A DNA stretch of 64,000 nt from Paenibacillaceae bacterium (GCA_015057705.1 SVDU01000008.1:1-64000); one strand, 5' to 3'; positions 35,127 through 42,616 are shown, counted from the stretch's first letter. A program made the numbers and translations. The notes: generated from the letters alone by a model not told the origin.

Positions 35127-36155
35127 TTATTCTTTGTCAAAAGGGATTTTTAACTGTTCCTCTTTTGGCAATTTATTTACGGGAATAAATTGATTATCCC
35201 GGTTTAAATATTCTTCTACGCTGCCATATTCAACAACCTCTTCCTTGGAAACATAATGTTTCACTTTATGAATCCTACGTAAAAATGCAACCCAGCTTTC
35301 TTTATCTGTAATCTGACGCTCCGCATACTGCTTTTCTAATGCCCAGTTAGTGACAATAAAGACACGGTTAAAGCAAGCGTATTTATTGGCGTATCTGGCT
35401 TTTAAAGTAATTCCATATACGTCCAGATACTGGAGCATTTCTGATAGAGGTAGACTTGATCTAAATTCCTCAAAAACTATCACAGGTTCACAGCAGTAAT
35501 GGTCAAAGGGGTGGTCATAATCGGTTATCCTATATACATTGGAGTCACCGAATTCATCTAAAATTCCTCGTGATTTGCCACTGCCCGTGACCCCGAACAC
35601 ATATTCGGTTATAAGGTCAAGCCGACGATTTGACTTATGCTTATCTTGCAAGTAAGTAGTTCGTATCCTGTCAATTTTATCTAACATTGTGCAGAAGTCT
35701 TTATTTATTCTCATGATTTCTGCATTGGAGAGACCTTCATCTACAACCATACTATATAAAACCTCCAAATCTCTATTCTTGCCAAGATTTTCAGGAGGAC
35801 GGTCACCCCATTCCTCGAAGGTTCCGGGGACAGAGGTTTCTGCTTTGACTGTGGTAGCCCATTTTCCGGTTTTGTGGAGATATTCAAGATTCTGCTGTAC
35901 ACCTCCCTGTGCAGATTCTATATGGGCGGTAGGAAAGTGCTTCTTAATCATTGAGAAGCGTACAGGGGAGCGGAAGCACGTGAAAACGTGTGTATGCGGT
36001 GTTCCCTGTTCTCCGATTTCATCACACATGGCTCCATACTCAAAGGATTGAAAACGGGTTACTAAAATTTCTTTTATTTTATTATGGCTGAAACCAGTGT
36101 CAGCCGGGTTATTAATCGTAAGCTGATACTTACGGGACTGTTTGTCTTTTGACAT
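35127..36155 (-). CDS. rep: CRESS-DNA-type replication initiator (HUH endonuclease plus SF3 helicase)
   Basis: A 342-residue Rep with the two-domain build of circovirus and geminivirus Reps. The nuclease domain has motif I QLTINNP (11-17), motif II HTH (His54, His56; the HUH pair) and motif III YLHK (Tyr92 nicking tyrosine, Lys95). The segment between II and III resembles the geminivirus-type GRS. The helicase domain has Walker A GVTGSGKS (188-195), Walker B VIVFEE (225-230) and motif C VFIVTN (265-270). It nicks a single-stranded origin loop and unwinds DNA for rolling-circle replication. Bacterial relatives are known from pCRESS plasmids. A matching origin hairpin lies 356 bases upstream. 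Confidence 0.9.
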   Translation of the reverse strand: MSKDKQSRKYQLTINNPADTGFSHNKIKEILVTRFQSFEYGAMCDEIGEQGTPHTHVFTCFRSPVRFSMIKKHFPTAHIESAQGGVQQNLEYLHKTGKWATTVKAETSVPGTFEEWGDRPPENLGKNRDLEVLYSMVVDEGLSNAEIMRINKDFCTMLDKIDRIRTTYLQDKHKSNRRLDLITEYVFGVTGSGKSRGILDEFGDSNVYRITDYDHPFDHYCCEPVIVFEEFRSSLPLSEMLQYLDVYGITLKARYANKYACFNRVFIVTNWALEKQYAERQITDKESWVAFLRRIHKVKHYVSKEEVVEYGSVEEYLNRDNQFIPVNKLPKEEQLKIPFDKE

Positions 36156-36377
36156 TTCTTAAATCTCCTCATTCATATAATTTTATCTATGTAAGAATAA
36201 GCGCTTATTATTTTTTTTTCATATGAGAGTACCGCCAGAACAGGAACTTTGCTCTTTTGATAATCTCAGTATATAGGAAAATCAAGGGGATTTAGTATGG
36301 TTTTCGGAACAGTGGTGTGCTATATTTGCACATCAAAATTATCTTAATAAATCATGTTCTCTGTTTTATATGTAAAA

Positions 36378-36449
36378 ATAAACCGTGGTTTATCGTTTTC
36401 TTCCTATTGAATGGAAATGCGACAAATGCTATATGGGACTGTCGCATTT
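36378..36449. repeat. Palindromes upstream of rep
   Basis: ATAAACC-GT-GGTTTAT (36378-36393) is a perfect dyad, and AAATGCGACA (36415-36424) pairs with TGTCGCATTT (36440-36449) as a 10-bp hairpin. Both lie between rep and the putative origin hairpin. They are candidates for Rep binding or for the rep promoter's operator. The remaining 36156-36377 stretch shows no gene. Confidence 0.5.
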
Positions 36450-36511
36450 AAAAAGTGGGGGAATGCCCATATAATAAGGGGATTTGAGGTGGTTTTTCAA
36501 TTTGCGATATA

Positions 36512-36536
36512 CCCAGCGGTAATACTATCCGCTGGG
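36512..36536 (-). other. Putative rolling-circle origin: stem-loop with circovirus-like nonamer TAGTATTAC
   Basis: A perfect 8-bp stem, CCCAGCGG (36512-36519) with CCGCTGGG (36529-36536), encloses a 9-base loop. Read on the minus strand, the strand that encodes rep, loop plus first stem base spell TAGTATTAC (36527 down to 36519). This fits the CRESS-virus nick consensus NANTATTAC, cut after TATT. Stem length, loop length, sequence, strand and position upstream of rep all agree. Function is inferred. Confidence 0.8.
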
Positions 36537-36540
36537 ATAT

Positions 36541-36626
36541 GGTTCGCCTTACGGCTCACCAGCCAAAGTCCTTTCAGGATCAGGGGCTTTTGGCTCCGCC
36601 ACGCCCCTGCCCTGAGGTCTTGGCTG
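36541..36626. repeat. GC-rich nested hairpins beside the origin
   Basis: AGCCAAAG (36561-36568) can pair with CTTTTGGCT (36587-36595), and CAGGGGC (36581-36587) with GCCCCTG (36603-36609), in competing folds. This GC-rich patch stands out in an AT-rich element and abuts the FtsK-like gene's stop. It could be a terminator for that gene, a single-strand origin, or part of the initiation site. Confidence 0.45.
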
Positions 36627-36627
36627 T

Positions 36628-37356
36628 TTAGGTGCTATATTCCACAGCCCTTTTTATGTAATGCTCCACTTTCTCCATGTCGGTGATTTCAGGAACCACT
36701 ATCTTTCTGAAATCCGAGCCATTGGTGAGCATGTAGCCAGTCCCTAACCCACGATCATTGTCTATCTTTTCGCTAAAGTCATCATATACCATATTAACTA
36801 CAGTCTTGTTAGGATTACCAAGAGTAATAATGGTGCTGAAATTTTGGCGCGCCTTTGAAAAATCTTCGGCATATAAGACCTGTTGGGATAATAATGTGTG
36901 GTAGTTAAAAATTCTTCCCATCATTAAAATGGTCGAAAGCATTTTTCGGTATTCTTCTGCCTTCTTCTTATCAAGGTATTGGAGAAATGAAGCCCATTCA
37001 TCAAACATGATGAGCCGTAGATTACGGCTGTTATCTAACCCAGCTTGACGTTTAAGAAAACCGTCATAAAAGGTATCAAAACCAGTCATACAGGCTTCGA
37101 ATTTGTGATAGCGTTTGCACCCATCAAGGAATGTAAAAGAATCATCTCTCTTGAAGTCACAGAGAGTAATTTCACCCGTTGGCAAGTATAGCCCAACCCT
37201 ACCTAAAATTAGTTTACATAAATACGATTTCCCAGTCCCCGTGATCCCCTGTATAGCCATATGTGGAGCACTAGTGATGTCCCAATGGACATATATTTCA
37301 GAGCGGAGCCTCATCATATCCTCGTCATAAACCAAGGGAATAATCTGCTTGTCCAT
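36628..37356 (-). CDS. FtsK/TcpA-like DNA-pumping ATPase
   Basis: A 242-residue P-loop ATPase with Walker A GITGTGKS (residues 38-45) and Walker B LRLIMFDEW (113-121), followed by an arginine-rich sensor region and SQQ (SLLSQQVLYAEDF). The pattern fits the FtsK-HerA superfamily used as coupling or transfer ATPases in small Firmicutes elements. It has no membrane span of its own; the adjacent gene at 37359 supplies one. It may move element DNA between cells or couple it to a helper conjugation system. A filamentous-phage assembly ATPase is an alternative I consider less likely. Confidence 0.78.
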   Translation of the reverse strand: MDKQIIPLVYDEDMMRLRSEIYVHWDITSAPHMAIQGITGTGKSYLCKLILGRVGLYLPTGEITLCDFKRDDSFTFLDGCKRYHKFEACMTGFDTFYDGFLKRQAGLDNSRNLRLIMFDEWASFLQYLDKKKAEEYRKMLSTILMMGRIFNYHTLLSQQVLYAEDFSKARQNFSTIITLGNPNKTVVNMVYDDFSEKIDNDRGLGTGYMLTNGSDFRKIVVPEITDMEKVEHYIKRAVEYST

Positions 37357-37358
37357 AA

Positions 37359-37994
37359 TTAGAAGTCCTTGTCCTTTCTGTTTCCTGGCTTCTGCGGTCT
37401 CTGATTGGCAAACTGTCTTTGCTGGTCTAATAAAGCCCAGTTATAGGAATCCTCCGATACAATAGGAAGGATATAAAACTTTATGAACTGGGAATCCCTC
37501 GCGTCTATCCTTGCCAGATAGAGATCAAGATTTTCCTGACTAAGACGAGTCTGAATAACTGCTTTCACATCAGACATATCAGCCATAGGTGGAAATTTTT
37601 TTTCCGAAGTATAAACCAGCACAGGCTCTGTTATTTCCGGTAAATGGAAGAATTTTTCTTCCGAATAAATGGAATGAACCGTGGCAGGGGAAATCCCCAA
37701 GACAGCATTATATTCCTTTAAAATAGGAAAGAAGCTTCTTGCTACTTGCTCATAAAGATTCACGGAAGCCATTAATTGTTTCTGTTGATAAAGGGCTTGC
37801 TGTTGTCTTTGAGCTGTGTTATCCTTATGTAAAAAGAAATAAGCAATTGCCAACGTGGCAAGAACGGGGGCAGCTAATTTTACCGCCATGCAGGCAAGAA
37901 TTACAGCAATAGAAACCATACCTGTAGTTAATACCTTTTCCTTTGTGGAACTGGATTTAAAATGCTCCATTCCGTCATTAAAAACCTTTTTCAT
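37359..37994 (-). CDS. Membrane protein of the mobile element, probable partner of the FtsK-like ATPase
   Basis: A 211-residue protein. Residues about 20-55 form one or two membrane spans (TTGMVSIAVILACMAVKLAAPVLATLAIAYFFL), followed by a cytosolic domain of about 150 residues rich in Gln near its start. It ends 2 bases before the ATPase start, a tight pairing that suggests one machine, as membrane subunit plus soluble motor. The ATG at 37994 has AGAGAGG upstream; the longer frame to 38102 lacks one. No family recognised. Confidence 0.65.
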   Translation of the reverse strand: MKKVFNDGMEHFKSSSTKEKVLTTGMVSIAVILACMAVKLAAPVLATLAIAYFFLHKDNTAQRQQQALYQQKQLMASVNLYEQVARSFFPILKEYNAVLGISPATVHSIYSEEKFFHLPEITEPVLVYTSEKKFPPMADMSDVKAVIQTRLSQENLDLYLARIDARDSQFIKFYILPIVSEDSYNWALLDQQRQFANQRPQKPGNRKDKDF

Positions 37995-38073
37995 GATAAA
38001 AGACCTCTCTTTCTGATAGTGGCGTTTTGTGATTCCTCGCCAAAGTAAAGCACAAAACGCCGTATTAATTGTT

Positions 38074-38439
38074 TTACAAAGTGATTTCATCGTCATCATC
38101 AAGTATGATTATGGCGTCTGCAGATGCGGTAAGTAAGTAGCTGTTGGTTTTAAAGTCACGATAAAATCGTGCTTTAAAGCCTTTAAAGGTGCATTTTACA
38201 GCATTCTTTTCTTCCAGATCTTCCATGGGAATGGCTGATTTTAAATCTCCAACCTTAACATTAATTTTCTCGAAATTGTTTTTATTTAGTACAATCATAT
38301 ATGAAATACCTAACTGTTTGTCTGTTCTTTTCCGAGATTCCTTATCGTATTCCATAATAGGAGCCATTCCAATAAGAAGGGCTTCATCAGATCCATTGTT
38401 CAGAATTGGAAGCGTTATTGTTAAGTTATCCGGTGTCAT
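38074..38439 (-). CDS. Small acidic-tailed protein, possible ssDNA-binding protein
   Basis: A 121-residue, probably beta-rich protein that begins MTPDNLTITLPILNNGSDEALLIG and ends IIILDDDDEITL. The acidic tail recalls the protein-docking tips of single-strand DNA-binding proteins, and such a protein would be expected beside a rolling-circle Rep. That is inference only, since no OB-fold motif can be confirmed by eye. The ATG at 38439 sits 8 bases after AAAGGAG; upstream in-frame codons to 38523 are not needed. Confidence 0.5.
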   Translation of the reverse strand: MTPDNLTITLPILNNGSDEALLIGMAPIMEYDKESRKRTDKQLGISYMIVLNKNNFEKINVKVGDLKSAIPMEDLEEKNAVKCTFKGFKARFYRDFKTNSYLLTASADAIIILDDDDEITL

Positions 38440-38601
38440 GTGTTTCATCTCCTTTCTTAGAAAAATATTTATGTTAAACATCATGAATGATGATGATGTG
38501 TCTGTATCTTCTACTGATATCATATAACAAATAGAATTTTATTAGGTGACAGTATAGAAATAGCCTGTGACAGATTGGAACATTTGCCACAGGCTGAGCA
38601 A

Positions 38602-39087
38602 TTATTGCTTTTGGGAGGAAAGAATATTATAAACAGTTTTTGCCAATTTTTCTTGTTTTTCCTGACTAAACTTGCTAAGATATCTTTCTTTATATAGGAT
38701 AGTCTGATTTAGAAAAAACTCGTTTACCTCAGACAAACGATCCTCCTCTACTAAAGGAGCTATTTTTGTGTATTCATTAATGTTTGATCGTACATTAGTC
38801 TGGCATAATAAATAATCAATGGTTACCTTAAAAAGTTTAGAAAAACATACCAGTTCGTCACTAGTTGCTTTTTTCTTATCTTTTTCCAATTTACACAGTG
38901 TGGTTCGACTCATAAAAACTTTGTCGGCTAATGACGATTGATCTAAACCCAATTTTACCCTGTGAGCTCTGATACGCTCGCCGGTGGTACCATTAAAATC
39001 ACCTTTTTGTTTAGTTTCAGCCTCAATTTTGCGATTTTCAGCGCAAGTTCCCGTTGTTTTCTTAATATTCGTTGTATTAATTGTCAT
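38602..39087 (-). CDS. XRE family transcriptional regulator
   Basis: A 161-residue protein with a Cro/CI-type helix-turn-helix at about 35-95 (GERIRAHRVKLGLDQSSLADKVFMSRTTLCKLEKDKKKATSDELVCFSKLF, shortened here to its key parts: GERIRAHR, SLADK, TLCKLE). A helical C-terminal part of about 65 residues follows. The N-terminal 30 residues are a Lys/Thr-rich tail and no good ribbosome-binding site is seen for the ATG, so the true start may be internal. It likely controls the rep-side operon or the lysogeny-like state of the element. Confidence 0.75.
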   Translation of the reverse strand: MTINTTNIKKTTGTCAENRKIEAETKQKGDFNGTTGERIRAHRVKLGLDQSSLADKVFMSRTTLCKLEKDKKKATSDELVCFSKLFKVTIDYLLCQTNVRSNINEYTKIAPLVEEDRLSEVNEFFLNQTILYKERYLSKFSQEKQEKLAKTVYNILSSQKQ

Positions 39088-39294
39088 GGTGCAATGTTAC
39101 AAGCGCCTGTTTCTCCTTCTTTTGTATGTTTCAGCTGATGAACTCATTATATCTAAAAGATAAAAGATAAAAAAGGAACGCAAAAAAAAGAGAGCATTGT
39201 AGTTTGCTCTCTCGGCATTACTGTTTATGGTTAAAGCATTTTTGTCCTAATACTCTACATCACTGTCCTGAATTACAAAAGAGGACAGAAACAT

Positions 39295-40023
39295 TTAAAA
39301 ATTTTTATTTTTATTGTAAATGATACATGATTTGACTTTTTCTAAATGTTCTTCGAGACATTTTTTATAACTGTCAAGGGTATTAATATCCGAGCGCAAA
39401 AGTTCTTTGTACTTGGTTGATTCTAAAAAGGCTTTATTTCTTCCAATAGAATCGTTCCCTGGCTTTATCTCTCCTCTGGATTTTATAAAGGCGGTTGCAA
39501 GGTTCATATTGGGTAGATATAAGAATTCCCTAATTAATATGTCGACTGTTTTACTTTCTTCTCTATATTCATAGCTGTCGACTGATGAAAAACGTGCTTC
39601 GGCATATTTATATAGTTTCGGTAATGTGCTATTATTGATAGGAATTAGGCACTCTTCTCCGGTAAATATAGTAGGGTATAAATAAGTCATTTTGGAGAGT
39701 TTCCTGACCATCTTCAAATCATTATGAGTTTCGCTTCCATGCATGATTTCATCATAATATTCATGATTTATATCAAATAAACCATAAAAATCCAAATATA
39801 AGGTTTTTTTAGGGGGAAGATTAGATTCATTTGCTCCTTCACCTTCCGTTGGTTTTGATGTTACTTCGATAGGAAATTTACTTTCTAATCTAAATTTTTT
39901 GTTTTTATCTTTACTGTCAGACTGATTCCAGATTTCTCTATATACTTTTCTCCACATCCAAGTAAATATGTACCAATTAACACACAGGATATGCTTTCTT
40001 TTCAATTCGTATTCTTTACTCAT
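39295..40023 (-). CDS. Unknown protein of the mobile element
   Basis: A 242-residue soluble protein I do not recognise. It has a Trp-rich N-terminus (CVNWYIFTWMWRKVYREIW), a central region with FDINHEYYDEIMHGSETHNDLK and a Lys-rich helical C-terminus. The ATG at 40023 follows AAAGGAG. It lies just downstream of the small XRE gene at 40062 and is probably cotranscribed with it. Low GC, like the cargo genes. Confidence 0.6.
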   Translation of the reverse strand: MSKEYELKRKHILCVNWYIFTWMWRKVYREIWNQSDSKDKNKKFRLESKFPIEVTSKPTEGEGANESNLPPKKTLYLDFYGLFDINHEYYDEIMHGSETHNDLKMVRKLSKMTYLYPTIFTGEECLIPINNSTLPKLYKYAEARFSSVDSYEYREESKTVDILIREFLYLPNMNLATAFIKSRGEIKPGNDSIGRNKAFLESTKYKELLRSDINTLDSYKKCLEEHLEKVKSCIIYNKNKNF

Positions 40024-40061
40024 AATATTTCTCCTTTGCAATATAAAAATATTATTAATCT

Positions 40062-40316
40062 TTAGCAATTAAATCCTTTTAAAAGGGAGTCGGTACTTAC
40101 ATTAAAATACAAAGCAATCACAGCAACCTCATAATCTGCAACAAAGCGTGTCCCCTGTTCGGTTCTTAGGACGGTTAGATCAGACCATTGCAACCCTAAT
40201 AATTGGAATTGAGTGGCTAATTCTTTTTGACTCATATTTTTATGGGTACGTAATTCTTTTAATTTTTCACCTATAATATTTTTTTTATTATCATTACCAT
40301 ATTTATAAATTTTCAT
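40062..40316 (-). CDS. Small XRE family regulator
   Basis: An 84-residue Cro/CI-type protein, nearly all helix-turn-helix: KLKELRTHKNMSQKELATQF then LTVLRTEQGTRFVADYEVAVIALYFNVST. AGGGGAT precedes its ATG. It is divergent from the secreted cargo gene at 40554; two CTAAAGATGAA copies lie in the shared intergenic region, plausible operators for it. Confidence 0.78.
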   Translation of the reverse strand: MKIYKYGNDNKKNIIGEKLKELRTHKNMSQKELATQFQLLGLQWSDLTVLRTEQGTRFVADYEVAVIALYFNVSTDSLLKGFNC

Positions 40317-40334
40317 ATATAATCCCCTATACTG

Positions 40335-40397
40335 CTAAAGATGAAATATAGGTTGATTTTATCGTATAAATTGTGATATGATACTTCTAAAGATGAA
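40335..40397 (+). promoter_or_regulatory. Paired CTAAAGATGAA direct repeats in the divergent regulatory region
   Basis: CTAAAGATGAA occurs at 40335-40345 and 40387-40397, 52 bases (about five helical turns) apart. The same CTAAAGAT core reappears downstream of the first two cargo genes (41114 and 42010). It is a candidate operator for one of the element's XRE regulators. Confidence 0.45.
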
Positions 40398-40445
40398 GTG
40401 TTTTGGCATAATTTTTTAAAAGAATGTAATAATGTGTTTATTACG

Positions 40446-40474
40446 TTGCAAGTTAAAAATAGTAGTGATACAAT
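40446..40474 (+). promoter_or_regulatory. Promoter of the secreted cargo gene
   Basis: TTGCAA (40446-40451) and TACAAT (40469-40474) are 17 bases apart with TGA before the -10, 80 bases upstream of the start codon. Confidence 0.6.
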
Positions 40475-40553
40475 AAATTCAGTTCATCTCATATTGTAGA
40501 AAAGTATTGTTCGTGATAGAGGTAAAATAAAGATAAATAAGGGGGATAAGGGA

Positions 40554-41078
40554 ATGAAAAGAAAGATGTTGATAACGGCAAGTCTGATATCTTTAGCAAT
40601 GGTAGGAAGCATAGAAGGTGGAATTACTTCATTTGCTCAAGGCCCGGGAGAAGCAACCACGACAACGAATACAGAAACAACAAGCGTAAATATAAATACC
40701 TATTATCAAAGTGCAGTAGCCGGACTTGGAAACTGGGAACAGCAGTCAGATAATAATTGGAAGTTCAAGTTAGTAACTGGTGGATACCTCACTCGTAGTT
40801 GGGTAGAAAGTTTAACAGAGCAGGGAGCATTTTATTATTTAAATGATTATGGCATAATGAGTGTAAGTGCAACCACTCCAGATGGTTATACAGTTGATAG
40901 TACAGGATTATACAGAACAAGTACTGTTGCATATAACAATGAAAATGGTAATAAGAATGAAGGACAAAATAAGTCAACTAGTGAATCTGACGATCGTGAC
41001 AAATACATGAACAGCGACGCTTATAAAAAATTCTTAGAGGGCAGAGATTGGAATTCCACAGGAGTCAGTTTAGACTAG
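40554..41078 (+). CDS. Secreted cargo protein with one choline-binding-type wall repeat
   Basis: A 174-residue exported protein. A Sec signal peptide (about 1-29) ends near TSFAQG. Residues about 60-122 (NWEQQSDNNWKFKLVTGGYLTRSWVES, then GAFYYLNDYGIM and TTPDGYTVDSTG) match the aromatic cell-wall-binding repeat common in Clostridia surface proteins. A Asn/Glu/Ser/Asp-rich tail follows. Seen on the same design in the chromosomal protein at 60913. It could coat or modify the host surface, for example in exclusion of other elements, which is speculation. Strong ribosome-binding site (GGGGGATAAGGG). Confidence 0.75.
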   Translation: MKRKMLITASLISLAMVGSIEGGITSFAQGPGEATTTTNTETTSVNINTYYQSAVAGLGNWEQQSDNNWKFKLVTGGYLTRSWVESLTEQGAFYYLNDYGIMSVSATTPDGYTVDSTGLYRTSTVAYNNENGNKNEGQNKSTSESDDRDKYMNSDAYKKFLEGRDWNSTGVSLD

Positions 41079-41112
41079 GTATAAGCATATATTATAAAAT
41101 ATAATATTAATT

Positions 41113-41176
41113 ACTAAAGATAAAGATACACTCCTTATTAAAAAGAGACTTTAATACACCAATTAAAGTCTCTTTT
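41113..41176 (+). repeat. Cargo 3' unit 1: TACACTCCTT segment plus terminator
   Basis: ACTAAAGATAAAGATACACTCCTTA begins at 41113, with the TACACTCCTT core at 41127-41136, and runs into a perfect 15-bp terminator stem (41141-41155 with 41162-41176) with a T-run. Two related segments follow the next two cargo genes. CTCCTT resembles the anti-Shine-Dalgarno sequence. Confidence 0.65.
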
Positions 41177-41233
41177 TATTACACTAAAATTGTAATAAAA
41201 ATAAATAAAAATAAGTTAAAGTGGGAGAAGATA

Positions 41234-41956
41234 ATGAAGAATAGCATCAATAATTATAATATTACAGAAGAAGAAAATATAACTATAAGTAAGGACAGAC
41301 TGAGTGTAGATACAGATTTTAATAAAGAGATAGACAGAATACAAGATATGGAGTATAATATACCAAAACATGCATCATGTAGTGGTATAACAATATCTTG
41401 GGGGTTAAAAGTAATGAATACAGAAGTTGAGATTTTAGCGGATGGAACTCATTTAATGAAATTATTTACATATATAACTAGTGAAGAATCAGAAAAGTTA
41501 GATCATAAAGATATTAGAGTACTGTTATATAAAGATTTTTATGACTCACCAGAAGAAGCTAGAAGGCAGGGAAAATTACATACTATCAATAATAAGAGTA
41601 AATTAGAATTTATAAGAATAAGCGTTAGTATGACTGGGACAGTATTTGATAAATTATCTTCTTATGATACAAATAAGTTACAAGATTTTTATAATAAATA
41701 TGAATTAGAATTAGATAAAGCATTCTCGAATAGAAAAGATAGAAATATAAAAGATTTAGATACTTTTACTATATTAGCTTATAAATATAAAATTAATAGT
41801 AGGCTAGGAATCATAAGAGATATAGAACAGCCTAAATCTAAAAAGCATAACTTAAAATGTGTGTCACAGGGTACAATTATTAAGTATACAATAATTGATA
41901 CAAATACAAATTTAGATTTAAATTTGATAAGAGAGATAAACAAAGTGATAATATAA
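41234..41956 (+). CDS. Unknown AT-rich cargo protein
   Basis: A 240-residue soluble protein with no recognised family and no signal peptide. Composition is rich in Ile, Asn, Lys and Asp. A central part (CSGITISWGLKVMNTEVEILADGTHLMKLFTYI) looks like a mixed alpha-beta domain and the rest is mostly helical. Codon use is far more A/T-biased than in host genes, fitting recent transfer. GGGAG precedes the ATG, and a terminator follows, so it is a single-gene cargo unit. Confidence 0.6.
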   Translation: MKNSINNYNITEEENITISKDRLSVDTDFNKEIDRIQDMEYNIPKHASCSGITISWGLKVMNTEVEILADGTHLMKLFTYITSEESEKLDHKDIRVLLYKDFYDSPEEARRQGKLHTINNKSKLEFIRISVSMTGTVFDKLSSYDTNKLQDFYNKYELELDKAFSNRKDRNIKDLDTFTILAYKYKINSRLGIIRDIEQPKSKKHNLKCVSQGTIIKYTIIDTNTNLDLNLIREINKVII

Positions 41957-42103
41957 GGTTTAGTTAGGTGTGTATACACCATACAATATACTAGCATTAA
42001 TAATACTTACTAAAGATACACTCCTTACTATATAGAAGAATAATATAGCTATAACTTAATATAAAAAATCCTATGGAGGTTCAGGCTGATCCATAGGATT
42101 TTT
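41957..42103 (+). repeat. Cargo 3' unit 2: GTATACAC, TACACTCCTT and terminator
   Basis: GTATACAC (41972-41979), then ACTAAAGATACACTCCTTA (42009-42027), then a perfect 14-bp terminator stem (42064-42077 with 42090-42103). Its first part aligns with unit 3 starting from GGTTTAGTTAGGTGTGTATACAC. Confidence 0.65.
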
Positions 42104-42174
42104 ATATTAACAAAGTTAATAGCATAATTATAGTTAAGATATAAAATAAGAAAGTTTAAAGGAGGCTAATATAA

Positions 42175-42339
42175 ATGAGAGTAGTTGAAGAGGAGTACAT
42201 ACCAAAGAGAGTAAAATGTAATAATTGTGACCGAGTTCTTGAATATGACTCGAGAGATGTAAAAACAGAACAAACACACATGAATGAGTACAGTAGTTAT
42301 GTAATTTGTCCAGTTTGCAATAACAAGGTAAGAGTTTAA
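42175..42339 (+). CDS. Small zinc-ribbon cargo protein
   Basis: A 54-residue protein, MRVVEEEYIPKRVKCNNC at the start and VICPVCNNKVRV at the end. Two CxxC pairs (Cys15-Cys18 and Cys46-Cys49) form a classic zinc ribbon for nucleic acid or protein contacts. AAAGGAGG lies 9 bases before the ATG, so translation is convincing despite its size. Small zinc ribbons are common in phages and plasmids, sometimes as regulators or anti-defence factors; no specific role can be given. Confidence 0.72.
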   Translation: MRVVEEEYIPKRVKCNNCDRVLEYDSRDVKTEQTHMNEYSSYVICPVCNNKVRV

Positions 42340-42351
42340 TAAGCAAATAAA

Positions 42352-42480
42352 AATGGCGTTGGGATTAGTTTAATTAAGTTTGTATACACACCATGAAACA
42401 TCCTAATAAATAGTGATACAAAGGAAAAGAATACACTCCTTCTTATATAAATATAAAAAATGACTTTTATAGTTTTTTTT
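42352..42480 (+). repeat. Cargo 3' unit 3: GTATACAC and TACACTCCTT
   Basis: GTATACAC (42382-42389) and ATACACTCCTTCTTA (42430-42444) repeat the layout of unit 2. A weak A-rich/T-rich stem (near 42453-42482) may terminate transcription. Confidence 0.55.
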
Positions 42481-42510
42481 ATAAACTTAAATTAATAACA
42501 TTTAATCAAG

Positions 42511-42616
42511 CTGGACAAGGGAAAAGAATCTTGTCCAGGTATTTCGAGTGTGGGAATGGTTATAGCCTTAAATCGGATAAGTCAAGGGCAAGCCTTGTTC
42601 CTACGGAACCCTTGAC
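42511..42616. repeat. Two hairpins near the right end of the element
   Basis: CTGGACAAG (42511-42519) pairs with CTTGTCCAG (42530-42538), and GTCAAGGG (42581-42588) with CCCTTGAC (42609-42616). They are more GC-rich than the surroundings and lie between the last cargo unit and the attR arm sites. They could be terminators, a transfer origin or a single-strand origin. No gene is present in 42340-42938. Confidence 0.45.

Noticed and set aside
36411-36686. 91-residue plus-strand frame upstream of rep
   Set aside because: It spans the origin hairpin and the GC-rich stem-loops, has no ribosome-binding site and no recognisable protein features.
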